Below the pieces are notes generated by a model. The model searched no databases. It was not told the origin of the DNA and saw only the letters and a program-made list of their open reading frames with translations. Below are positions 47,867 through 57,194 of a stretch of 64,000 bases of DNA, one piece after another. Each line of letters starts with the position of its first letter. Position 1 is the first letter of the stretch. Source of the stretch: Candidatus Polarisedimenticola svalbardensis (GTDB lineage: Bacteria; Acidobacteriota; Polarisedimenticolia; Polarisedimenticolales; Polarisedimenticolaceae); the NCBI GenBank assembly GCA_014764515.1, contig JACXWD010000013.1:1-64000 (forward strand). The letters run 5' to 3'. The translations under genes were made by a program, and so were the position numbers.

Positions 47867-48453
47867 TTGAAGCGATCGGTACACTTCGCGAAAAACGGGA
47901 AGGCCGGGGTTCAACGCGGATCGCCGTTGAATCCGATCTGCCTCTCCAGTCCATGGCCGACGGGGACAGCGTTGCGGTGAACGGGGTTTGCCTGACCGTT
48001 GTGAACCGCTCCGGCAACAGGTTCCACGCCGATGTCATCCGTGAGACGCTGGAGCACACCACGCTAGGGAGGCTTCGCACAGGGGAGAAAGTCAACCTGG
48101 AGAGAGCCCTGGCGCTGGGAGACAGGCTGGGCGGGCACCTGGTGCAGGGTCACGTTGACGGAACCGGTCGGATCCGGGAAGTGGTTCGACAGGGAGACGA
48201 CTATCGACTGCGGATCTCCCTGCCTCGAGAGCTGGCCCGTTACGTGGCATGGAAAGGCTCGGTGACCGTGGACGGAGTTTCCCTGACGGTATCCGCCGTT
48301 GAAGGCGACCGGTTTGAAGTCGCCCTCATCCCGGAGACGAGGGGCAAAACCGGGCTCGGAAAGCTGGGTCGAGGTGACGAAGTCAACCTGGAAGTCGACC
48401 TGATGGCCCGTTACCTTGCAAGGCTGCTGGAAAGCACGGATAATCATCGTTAG
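47851..48453 (+). CDS. ribE: Riboflavin synthase alpha chain
   Basis: 200 aa enzyme that turns two dimethylribityl-lumazines into riboflavin. It has the typical beginning MFTGLIEAIGTL and two lumazine-binding domains: residues 1-95 (SVAVNGVCLTVV, LGDRLGGHLVQGHVDG) and 96-195 (KGSVTVDGVSLTVS). The ATG lies within the end of ribD, a 16-base overlap. Confidence 0.95.
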   Translation: MFTGLIEAIGTLREKREGRGSTRIAVESDLPLQSMADGDSVAVNGVCLTVVNRSGNRFHADVIRETLEHTTLGRLRTGEKVNLERALALGDRLGGHLVQGHVDGTGRIREVVRQGDDYRLRISLPRELARYVAWKGSVTVDGVSLTVSAVEGDRFEVALIPETRGKTGLGKLGRGDEVNLEVDLMARYLARLLESTDNHR

Positions 48454-48488
48454 CCCGGCGGGAACGACCTGGGCCATCGGAGCAACCC

Positions 48489-49721
<1,233 letters not shown>

Positions 49722-49729
49722 CCATGAGA

Positions 49730-49743
49730 GGCGGTTGGCCGCC
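49730..49743 (+). terminator. Hairpin after ribBA
   Basis: GGCGG-TTGG-CCGCC forms a perfect five-base stem nine bases after the ribBA stop. No run of T follows, so it is at best a weak intrinsic terminator. Confidence 0.25.
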
Positions 49744-49772
49744 GTTCACTGGTGGAAGCCGGTTATTGTCGC

Positions 49773-49778
49773 TATAAT
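49773..49778 (+). promoter_or_regulatory. Candidate -10 box of ffh
   Basis: A perfect TATAAT 36 bases before the ffh GTG at 49815. The -35 at 16-18 bases is not convincing. Because it lies downstream of GTG 49752, it argues against the longer ffh frame. Confidence 0.4.
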
Positions 49779-49814
49779 CCGCTGTTTTCCAAGGTAGACC
49801 GCCTGGGGGATTGT

Positions 49815-51149
49815 GTGCTCGAAGGACTGTCAGACCGCCTTTCCGGCGTCGTCAGGAATCTGACCGGCAAAGGCCGGGTCAGCGAAGGTGTGCTCGACGA
49901 AACCCTGCGGGAAATCCGCATGGCGCTCCTGGAAGCCGATGTCCATGTCTCTGTGGTCACGGCGCTGGTCAGCGGAGTGCGTGAGAGAGCACTGGGAGAG
50001 GCGGTCCTGAAGAGCCTCTCTCCCGGTCAGCAGGTCATAAAAATCGTCCGGGACGAGCTGGAGAAACTCCTGGGTGCCGGGGAGAACCGGCAGATCGATT
50101 TCGCGCCGAAGCCGCCGACGATCATCATGATGGTCGGACTGCAGGGATCGGGTAAAACAACCACTGCGGCCAAGCTTGGCCTGTCCCTGAAGAAAACCGG
50201 ACGATATCCCTACCTCGTGCCTGCCGACGTTTACCGCCCGGCGGCCATCGAGCAGCTGGTCCGTGTCGGAACTGCCGCCGGCCTGAATGTCTATAACCAT
50301 GACGGTAGCGCCACCCCGCTGGAGATCTGCCGTACCGGCATCCTGGAGGCAAGGCGCAAAGGGTTCGACACCGTCATCCTGGATACTGCCGGCCGCCTGC
50401 ACATCGACGAGACTCTCATGGGGGAACTGACCGAGCTGAAGAAAGAGCTCGCCCCGAAGGAAATCCTGTTCGTCGCAGATTCCATGACCGGACAGGACGC
50501 GGTGCGATCGGCAGGGGAGTTCCATAAGGCTCTTGGTGTATCAGGCGTAGTCCTGACCAAGATGGACGGCGATGCCCGGGGCGGAGCCGCCCTGTCCATC
50601 CGGCATGTGACCGGCGTTCCTATCAAATACCTGGGCGTCGGCGAAAAAACCTCGGAACTTGAAGAATTTCACCCTGATCGCCTGGTAGGCCGCATCCTGG
50701 GCATGGGTGATGTCCTGACCCTGATCGAAAAAGCCGAGGAGACGATCGACCAGGACGAGGCGGTCGCCCTCGAAAAGAAGATGCGGAAGAACCAGTTCAG
50801 CCTGGAGGACTTCCGCAGCCAGATCCGCATGGTCCGGAAAATGGGGCCGCTGTCCGGCATCGTGTCGATGCTGCCCGGTATGGCCCAGGTCAAGGACGCC
50901 GACCTCGATTCCGATGCGCTTGTGCGGGTTTCCGCCATCCTGGATTCCATGACGAATCGGGAGCGCCAGCAGCCGCAAATCCTGAACGGCAGCCGAAAAA
51001 AGCGGATTGCCAGGGGAGCGGGCCGGTCGGTGCCCGAGGTCAACCGGCTCCTGAAGCAGTTTTCCCAGATGAAACGGATGATGAAACAGGCCCGGAACAT
51101 TCAAAAGGGGAAACAAGGCCGCTCAAAGCTACCTTTTTTCGGTAAATAG
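49815..51149 (+). CDS. ffh: Signal recognition particle protein Ffh
   Basis: 444 aa SRP54-type GTPase. GTG 49815, with GGGGGA five bases before, gives the expected start VLEGLSDRLSGVVRNLTGKGR; the open frame upstream is not homologous. NG domain motifs: GLQGSGKTTTAAKLG, DVYRPAAIEQL, DTAGRLHIDETLM, TKMDGDARGGAAL. The C-terminal M domain (about residues 305-435) is Met-rich with SRKKRIARGAGRSVPEVNRLL, which contacts 4.5S RNA. The RNA gene itself was not seen in the window. Confidence 0.96.
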   Translation: MLEGLSDRLSGVVRNLTGKGRVSEGVLDETLREIRMALLEADVHVSVVTALVSGVRERALGEAVLKSLSPGQQVIKIVRDELEKLLGAGENRQIDFAPKPPTIIMMVGLQGSGKTTTAAKLGLSLKKTGRYPYLVPADVYRPAAIEQLVRVGTAAGLNVYNHDGSATPLEICRTGILEARRKGFDTVILDTAGRLHIDETLMGELTELKKELAPKEILFVADSMTGQDAVRSAGEFHKALGVSGVVLTKMDGDARGGAALSIRHVTGVPIKYLGVGEKTSELEEFHPDRLVGRILGMGDVLTLIEKAEETIDQDEAVALEKKMRKNQFSLEDFRSQIRMVRKMGPLSGIVSMLPGMAQVKDADLDSDALVRVSAILDSMTNRERQQPQILNGSRKKRIARGAGRSVPEVNRLLKQFSQMKRMMKQARNIQKGKQGRSKLPFFGK

Positions 51150-51199
51150 GTTATAGTGTCGTGTTTTGTGCGCCGGTGTGCGCACAGGAGGAATAAATC

Positions 51200-51445
51200 G
51201 TGTTGAAGATTCGCCTGCGGAGAATGGGATCCAAGCAGGATACCTGCTATCGGGTCGTGGTCTCCGATTCCAGGAAAACCCCGGGAAGTCGCTTTGTGGA
51301 CTCCATCGGAACCTACGATCCCCGGACCTCGCCGGGAACGATCCGGATCGATATCGACAAGGCCGACGCCTGGATCAGTAAGGGCGCCACACCGTCAGGA
51401 ACGGTGAAAACCCTGTTGGTCAAGGCCAGGAAACCGACCGTCTGA
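51200..51445 (+). CDS. rpsP: 30S ribosomal protein S16
   Basis: 81 aa. GTG start with AGGAGG eight bases upstream, the strongest ribosome site in this area, fitting a highly expressed gene. The sequence ([31 protein letters not shown]) is the S16 family pattern. A TATAGT at 51152 could be the -10 box. First gene of the rpsP-khpA-rimM-trmD-rplS cluster. Confidence 0.96.
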   Translation: MLKIRLRRMGSKQDTCYRVVVSDSRKTPGSRFVDSIGTYDPRTSPGTIRIDIDKADAWISKGATPSGTVKTLLVKARKPTV

Positions 51446-51471
51446 TCCGGATCCATGATCCAGGAGCCGAA

Positions 51472-51702
51472 ATGAAAGAACTTCTCGAATTGATCGCCCG
51501 GTCACTCGTGGACAGCCCGGATGAAGTCAAGGTCACCGAGGTAGAAGGTGAGCAGACGACGGTTCTGGAACTGCGGGTGGCGGCTGAAGATCTCGGCAAG
51601 GTCATCGGCAAGCAGGGCAGGACCGCCCGCTCGATACGGACGATCCTGGCCTCTTCCGGGATGAAGTTGAACAAACGGATTGTGTTCGAAATCATCGAAT
51701 AG
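51472..51702 (+). CDS. khpA: KH-domain RNA-binding protein KhpA
   Basis: 76 aa single KH domain of the KhpA/YlqC family, found between rpsP and rimM in many bacteria. The KH GxxG loop is GKQG in [17 protein letters not shown]. It binds RNA, in Firmicutes together with KhpB; no khpB is in the window. CAGGAG before the ATG. Confidence 0.93.
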   Translation: MKELLELIARSLVDSPDEVKVTEVEGEQTTVLELRVAAEDLGKVIGKQGRTARSIRTILASSGMKLNKRIVFEIIE

Positions 51703-51706
51703 AACG

Positions 51707-52240
51707 ATGGCGGTGCCGCTCAGTATCGGCCGGGTTCGAGGCCATCGAGGCAATACCGGGGAACTGACGGTGATTATCGCCTCGGGTCGAGCGGAACGGT
51801 GGGAGGGACTGGACAGGTTCCTCCTGGATAGCGGCTCCGGCGTGGAGCCGATCGCTTTTGAGGTTGAGGGGGCACGGGCTTACAGGGACCGGTTGATCCT
51901 CAAGCTGAAGGGAGTTGACGATCCGGGAACGGCCGCCGGCCTGAAAGGTTCGACGGTCTGGGTGGCTGGCGATGCGGTGCCCGCCCTCCCGGAAGGAGAA
52001 TATTATCTCGATCGCCTGATCGGAATGACGGTCCGGGAGGACGGGCAGGCGCTGGGAACGGTGGCGGATATCCACGAAGCGGGCGGAACGCACGTCCTGG
52101 TGGTGAAAACGGAGTCCGGAGGGGAGCTTCTGATCCCTCTGGTACAGGCGATGGTCAAGGAGGTCGAAGAGACGGGATCGAGCATCCACGTGGTGCTGCC
52201 GCCGGGGTTGAAGGAATTGGAAGAGGACAAGCTTCCATGA
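51707..52240 (+). CDS. rimM: Ribosome maturation factor RimM
   Basis: 177 aa factor for 30S assembly that binds S19. The N-terminal domain (about residues 5-90) is followed by a PRC-barrel domain (about 95-170) with [12 protein letters not shown] and [17 protein letters not shown] 51707, four bases after khpA, is chosen over GTG 51680, which would overlap khpA. It overlaps trmD by four bases. Confidence 0.93.
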   Translation: MAVPLSIGRVRGHRGNTGELTVIIASGRAERWEGLDRFLLDSGSGVEPIAFEVEGARAYRDRLILKLKGVDDPGTAAGLKGSTVWVAGDAVPALPEGEYYLDRLIGMTVREDGQALGTVADIHEAGGTHVLVVKTESGGELLIPLVQAMVKEVEETGSSIHVVLPPGLKELEEDKLP

Positions 52241-52926
52241 TCACCTTCGATGTCATTTCGCTGTTCCCCGGCATGTTCGGCGGGCCGCTGGAAGACGGCA
52301 TACTCGCCCGGGCGAGACGCGCAGGGCGGGTGTCGGTCCGGCTTCATGATTTGCGGCGTTGGGGAATCGGGAAACACCGTCAGGTGGACGATACCCCCTT
52401 CGGCGGCGGCGGCGGCATGGTGCTCAGGCCGGAGCCGTTTTACGAGGCAGTGGAATCGGTGCGAGAGCGATTCCCTGTGGAAAACGATAAGGTTGTGTTG
52501 CTTTGCCCCCGTGGAAGGCAACTTGATTACGATGTTGTAACGGATTTGAGCCGGACGGAACGGATCATCCTCCTGTGTGGACGGTATGAGGGTGTTGACG
52601 AGAGGGTCCGGGAAGGGCTGGTCGACAGTGAGTTGAGTATCGGTGATTTCGTACTGACCGGCGGTGAGTTGCCGGCCATGGTGGTCATCGATGCAGTTTC
52701 GCGGTTCATACCCGGCGTGCTGGGGCAGGAATCCGCAGCGGAAAGGGATTCGTTTTCAGGAGAAGGACTGGATTTTCCTCAATATACACGCCCCGGGACC
52801 TACCGGGGCATGGATGTGCCCGAGGTTCTTCGTTCCGGTGATCATGGCGCTATCGAGAGATGGCGGGATGAGAGAGCCCGGGAGGCGACCAGGGCAAGAA
52901 GGCCGGATCTCCTGGCGGGAAATTGA
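52237..52926 (+). CDS. trmD: tRNA (guanine-37-N1)-methyltransferase TrmD
   Basis: 229 aa SPOUT methyltransferase that makes m1G37 in tRNAs and so prevents frameshifting. Motifs are [14 protein letters not shown], the flexible-loop [14 protein letters not shown] and the knot [21 protein letters not shown]-like sequence, with [12 protein letters not shown] earlier. ATG overlaps the rimM stop. Confidence 0.96.
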   Translation: MITFDVISLFPGMFGGPLEDGILARARRAGRVSVRLHDLRRWGIGKHRQVDDTPFGGGGGMVLRPEPFYEAVESVRERFPVENDKVVLLCPRGRQLDYDVVTDLSRTERIILLCGRYEGVDERVREGLVDSELSIGDFVLTGGELPAMVVIDAVSRFIPGVLGQESAAERDSFSGEGLDFPQYTRPGTYRGMDVPEVLRSGDHGAIERWRDERAREATRARRPDLLAGN

Positions 52927-52965
52927 AATATTGGTCACCTCGCAGGAGGTGGAAGAGGTTGAAAG

Positions 52966-53316
52966 ATGGGCTTTATCGAGACAATTGATTCCGAGGGGCT
53001 GAAACAGGACGTCCCCCCCTTCCGTTCCGGAGACCGTGTCCGGGTCCACGTCCGCGTGGTGGAGGGAGAAAAGTCCAGAATTCAGGTGTTTGAGGGCAAT
53101 GTCATCGGTCGCCGCGGCGCCGAGGGCCTCGCGGCCACCTTTACCGTAAGAAAATCTTCCGGAGGTATTGGTGTCGAGCGGGTTTTCCCACTACATTCCC
53201 CTGTGGTGGAGAAAATAGAGGTCGTCCGGCTCGGCCGTGTTCGACGCGCTAAGCTTTATTATCTGCGGAAACTCCGCGGTAAGAAGGCGCGTATTCGTGA
53301 ACGGCGGGTCCGGTAG
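52966..53316 (+). CDS. rplS: 50S ribosomal protein L19
   Basis: 116 aa, the usual length. L19 lies at the 30S-50S interface. The family pattern [35 protein letters not shown] and the end [18 protein letters not shown] are all present. GAGG lies before ATG 52966. Last gene of the translation cluster. Confidence 0.97.
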   Translation: MGFIETIDSEGLKQDVPPFRSGDRVRVHVRVVEGEKSRIQVFEGNVIGRRGAEGLAATFTVRKSSGGIGVERVFPLHSPVVEKIEVVRLGRVRRAKLYYLRKLRGKKARIRERRVR

Positions 53317-53329
53317 CCCTCATAGACTC

Positions 53330-53348
53330 GGGAGCCATGCAGGCTCCC
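53330..53348 (+). terminator. Hairpin after rplS
   Basis: GGGAGCC-ATGCA-GGCTCCC forms a perfect seven-base GC-rich stem 14 bases after the rplS stop and 13 bases before the next gene. It lacks a T tract, so it may be an attenuator, an RNA-stability element or a weak terminator. Confidence 0.4.
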
Positions 53349-53361
53349 CGGCGGGTACCGG

Positions 53362-55683
53362 ATGGCATCGGATCGGGATAAGGCACTCAAGGCTGCGGAA
53401 AAGCTGCTCAAGGGCGGCAAGCAACCTGTGGCCCTGGCACATTTTCGGAAATTAAGCACGTCCTACCCTGAAGATCTGGTGCTTCACAACAGGATTGGGG
53501 ACATGCTCTGCCTCAACGGCCTGGGTACCGAGGCCGTGCCGTACTACGAGAAGGTGGCGTTCGCCTATCGCGATTCCGGCTTCATGCCGAAAGCGGTGGC
53601 GATGTTCAAGAAGATTCTCCGGCAGCAACCTGACAGCTTCGAAACCATGGTGGAACTGGGGAACCTCTACCTGCGGCAGAAACTGCCCGGTGAGGCACGG
53701 AACTTCCTGCTTCATGCTGCGGACCAATACATCCAGAACTCGGGGTATGACCGGGCCCGGGAGATCTACAGGACCCTGATCGATGCCGAGCCCGACAACT
53801 CCGGTCATCGCATCCGGCTTGCGGAAACCATGGCAGCAGCCGGTGAGCCCGAATCGGCGGTCACCGAGCTGCTGGCCACCGCTGAGAGCATGACCTCCTC
53901 ATCGGCAGCCGAAAGCCGTATGAAAGTCCTCTACCGGGCCAAGGAGCTTGCGCCGGCGGATCCGAAGCCGGTACTTGCCATCGCCTGTGCTCTCGAAGAA
54001 ACGGGACAGCCTGGGGAAGCGTTGCAGTTCCTCGATGAGCAGCTCAAGGAGAGCGCCGATGGAGCGCCGTTCCTGCAGGCCAAGCTGAGGCTGCTTGTGG
54101 CCGGCGACGGGCATGAAGCCGCCCTGGCTTTGCTGACCGGCCAGAGTCATGACGCATTCGGCGGCGAAGATTTTGTGGGCGTCCTCGAAACCTGCCGGAA
54201 AGGCCCGGGTGAGGAGGCCTTCTGGAGCCGAATAGATCCCTGGCTGGCAGGGGCCGGTGCTGGACGCGCACAGGATGTCCTGGAGGCCGCAGCCGGGCTG
54301 GACAGGGCCGGGCATGTACCGGCGCTGACACGGCTGATCGGCGTAGCAGGAAAATCCGGTGACACCGACCGGGAGACCACCCTGCTGGAAAGACTGGTCA
54401 CGGTCCTCCATGGCAGCAACCAGAAGGCGGAAGCGTCCGTGTTCCAGGAACGTCTCCGTGAGCTGAACCCGAATTCCCGGGTTCTGACCGAGCCTGAGCC
54501 CGAGGAAGATCCGGGTGAGGCGGTGATCGAGGAAGAGGTGGTGGTTTCGGACGGGTCGTCCGATGCCGACCTGCGCCAGGCTTTCCCGGAACTGGAAGCG
54601 CCGGCGGTACCACTGAACAAGACGGATGAGGAGTTTGCAGCCGGCCGCCTGACCCAGGCCGAAATCCTGGAAAAATACGGACTCGAGGATAAGGCGCTGG
54701 AACAGGTCCGGGAGGTTGTCGAGCGTTTCCCCGGGTTCGTGGCGGCTCAGAAGCGCTTGGTCGACCTTGTGAAAACCGGCAAGAGCAAAGAGGGTCTTCG
54801 GGACGCCTACCTGGGACTCGCCTTCGCAGAAAGAGCCTCGGGGCACCTGGACGAGGCCAGAAAAGCGGCCAAAAGAGCAGAGTCGGCCCACGCCATCGAT
54901 GATGGGACGCGCCAGGGCCTCCTGGCGTTCCACCTCATAGGCGACATCGTGGAACATCCGGTGGTTGAGACCGCACCGACTGCGGATGAACCGGCGCCGC
55001 CGCAGCCGGAAGCGGTGCAGCCGGAACCGGTGCAGGCCGCACCGCCGGTGGAGGCGCAAGAAGACATCGACGTCTGTTTCGACGAAGAAGAGCCTGAACC
55101 TGAACCGGTGCCGGAGTTGTCGTCTCAATCGATAACCGATACCGATACGGATGTTGATGGGGACGACCTTGCATCCCTGGCCGCCGCACTGGAAGGGGAA
55201 CTCTTCCTGGACGACGACGAACCGCTGGTGCCCGAGGCGCCCAGAGAGCAGTCCCTGGATGAAGTATTCGCAGCCTTCCAGAGGCAGGTCGAAAAGCAGG
55301 TCGATTCGGATGATTTCCAGACGCACTATGATCTGGGAATTGCGTATCGGGAAATGGGCCTGCTGGACGAGGCGATCGCCGAGTTCGAGCGGACCGCCCG
55401 TCCTGGCGGTTTTCAGCGTGAATCAACGATCATGATCGCCAGTTGTCATCGGGATGCCGGCAGGATATCCGTGGCTGCCGATTGGTACCGCAAGGCGCTG
55501 GACATCCCTTCCGATGATCCTGAAGCCCAAAGCGGGTTGAGGTACGACCTTGCCGAAGTGCTGGCCGAGGTCGGTGAGATGAACGAAGCCCTGGATCTCT
55601 ACCGCGTAGTACAGGAGCTGGACCCCTCTTTCCGGGATATCGCCCTGAGAGTTTCCCAACTGGAAGCCCGCCTCGGTAACTGA
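53362..55683 (+). CDS. Large TPR protein with acidic/proline linker
   Basis: 773 aa, no signal peptide, so probably cytoplasmic. TPR units fill residues about 5-370 and 420-530 (KAVAMFKKILRQQPDSFETM, EILEKYGLEDKALEQVREVV). A disordered Pro/Glu-rich linker covers about 530-620 and a last TPR block about 635-770 (THYDLGIAYREMGLLDEAIAEFE). TPR proteins with this ending occur in motility and pilus systems of other bacteria, but that is only a resemblance. No enzyme motif is seen. It precedes the NtrC-like gene on the same strand. Confidence 0.8.
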   Translation: MASDRDKALKAAEKLLKGGKQPVALAHFRKLSTSYPEDLVLHNRIGDMLCLNGLGTEAVPYYEKVAFAYRDSGFMPKAVAMFKKILRQQPDSFETMVELGNLYLRQKLPGEARNFLLHAADQYIQNSGYDRAREIYRTLIDAEPDNSGHRIRLAETMAAAGEPESAVTELLATAESMTSSSAAESRMKVLYRAKELAPADPKPVLAIACALEETGQPGEALQFLDEQLKESADGAPFLQAKLRLLVAGDGHEAALALLTGQSHDAFGGEDFVGVLETCRKGPGEEAFWSRIDPWLAGAGAGRAQDVLEAAAGLDRAGHVPALTRLIGVAGKSGDTDRETTLLERLVTVLHGSNQKAEASVFQERLRELNPNSRVLTEPEPEEDPGEAVIEEEVVVSDGSSDADLRQAFPELEAPAVPLNKTDEEFAAGRLTQAEILEKYGLEDKALEQVREVVERFPGFVAAQKRLVDLVKTGKSKEGLRDAYLGLAFAERASGHLDEARKAAKRAESAHAIDDGTRQGLLAFHLIGDIVEHPVVETAPTADEPAPPQPEAVQPEPVQAAPPVEAQEDIDVCFDEEEPEPEPVPELSSQSITDTDTDVDGDDLASLAAALEGELFLDDDEPLVPEAPREQSLDEVFAAFQRQVEKQVDSDDFQTHYDLGIAYREMGLLDEAIAEFERTARPGGFQRESTIMIASCHRDAGRISVAADWYRKALDIPSDDPEAQSGLRYDLAEVLAEVGEMNEALDLYRVVQELDPSFRDIALRVSQLEARLGN

Positions 55684-55808
55684 TCGTCCAACATCCAGCC
55701 TTCCTTTCATCGTTTACAGTGGGTAGAATGGCCGCCAGACGGCGCGATGCTCAGGCGTATACTCGATAGGCCCGGGCTGGACCTCGCCAGTGGAAGGAGG
55801 AGAGTGTC

Positions 55809-57194
55809 ATGACCCGACCGCTGTTCCTGGTGGTAAACGGTGATACGACATTTCGCGCTTCCCTGGAGAAAACGGTGCAGACGGTCGGTGGCGAATACCT
55901 TGGCGCCGCCGATGCCGACAGCGCTCTGGATATCCTTGAAGATAAAACGATCCAGGTTGCCCTGGTGGACACCGCGTTGCGCCCCGAGACCTTTGCGACC
56001 TTGATGGATGGTTTTCGGGCGAAGAAGCCGACAGCGGTGGTAATAGGCCTGGGCAGGGAGCTTGGCGCCCCGGACGCTGTCCGGCTGCTGGAGGCCGGTC
56101 TGTTCGACCTGGTACCGACCCCGGTGGAGCCGCAGCGCCTGGAACTTGCGGCCAGAAGGGCGATGGAGCAGTTCCGCCTCCTGGATTCCTGCCGGCGGCT
56201 TCGAGAAGGTGTTCGCAGACGCAGTGGGTACCAGCGCCTTGTGGGCCGGAGCTCTTTCATGGAGAATCTCCGGTGTACTCTCGAACGCCTTGCTCCCGGG
56301 GACGGTTCCATTCTCTTCTCCGGACCGGTGGGCACCGGCCGGGAGCTGGCCGCCCGTTATCTGCACCTCCATTCCGACCGCAGGGAAGGACCGTTCCGGA
56401 TCCTGGACTGCAGCGCCTTTCCTGCTCCGTCCCTGGAACTGGAGCTGTTCGGTGGGGAAGACCGCGAAGGTCTGTTGGCCGCCGGCCGGGAAGGGTCGGT
56501 GCTCCTCGAGGAGATCGGCAATCTGCCCTCCGACATCCAGAAACGGCTTCTGGACTACCTGTCACGGAACGAGGGCGGCTGCAGGATTCTCGGCTCCAGT
56601 TCGACGGACTTGCAGCAGGCGGTCCAGGCCGGCAGTTTTAGGGAGGATCTCCTGGGGTTGCTCTCGCCGGCCACCGTTTACCTGGAGCCGTTGAGTCGGC
56701 GGATGGAGGATCTCCCGCTGCTGGCGAGTCATTTCCTCGATACCATCTGCCAGATCAACGACTTGCCGCCGATCAACCTGTCGTCGTCGGCCCTGGAAGT
56801 CCTGGGCCGGCACCACTGGCCGGGCAACATCCGTGAACTGCGGAACGCCATGGAGCAGGCGGCGATCCTGGCCACCGGTACGGTCCAGCCGGAAGATCTG
56901 CCGGCGCGGCTCCGGGAGCAGGAACCCTACTTCCAGCCTGGCGTGGAAGCGGTTGCCCTGGATCCGTTCCGGGCGGCGAAGCGGAAGGTTGTGGATGCGT
57001 TCGAAGCACACTACCTCTCCGAATTGCTGATGCGGAAACGGGGAAACGTGACCGCCGCCGCCGAGCAGGCGGGAATGCTCCGGTCCGCTTTGCAACGCCT
57101 GCTTCGCAAGCACGGCATCCGGTCTTCCGATTTCAGGACGGTACGAGGAACGGGCCGGTCCGTTCAGACGGGTGAAAAGCTACCTGCGGACTAG
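55809..57194 (+). CDS. NtrC-like regulator with degenerate receiver and AAA+ domains
   Basis: 461 aa; AAGGAGGAG before ATG 55809. Residues 1-120 form a receiver-like domain: Asp54 is present (VALVDTAL), but the switch Lys is Thr (LVPTPVEP) and one acidic-pocket residue is lost. Residues about 143-370 form a sigma-54 AAA+ domain in which Walker A is GPVGTGRE (Arg178 for Lys), Walker B is LLEEIGN and the GAFTGA loop is missing (FGGEDREG). Arginine-finger SFREDLL and WPGNIRELRNAMEQA remain. A Fis-type helix-turn-helix is at 405-437. It probably binds DNA without ATPase-driven sigma-54 activation. The 3' end overlaps the convergent PBP gene by 15 bases. Confidence 0.85.
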   Translation: MTRPLFLVVNGDTTFRASLEKTVQTVGGEYLGAADADSALDILEDKTIQVALVDTALRPETFATLMDGFRAKKPTAVVIGLGRELGAPDAVRLLEAGLFDLVPTPVEPQRLELAARRAMEQFRLLDSCRRLREGVRRRSGYQRLVGRSSFMENLRCTLERLAPGDGSILFSGPVGTGRELAARYLHLHSDRREGPFRILDCSAFPAPSLELELFGGEDREGLLAAGREGSVLLEEIGNLPSDIQKRLLDYLSRNEGGCRILGSSSTDLQQAVQAGSFREDLLGLLSPATVYLEPLSRRMEDLPLLASHFLDTICQINDLPPINLSSSALEVLGRHHWPGNIRELRNAMEQAAILATGTVQPEDLPARLREQEPYFQPGVEAVALDPFRAAKRKVVDAFEAHYLSELLMRKRGNVTAAAEQAGMLRSALQRLLRKHGIRSSDFRTVRGTGRSVQTGEKLPAD

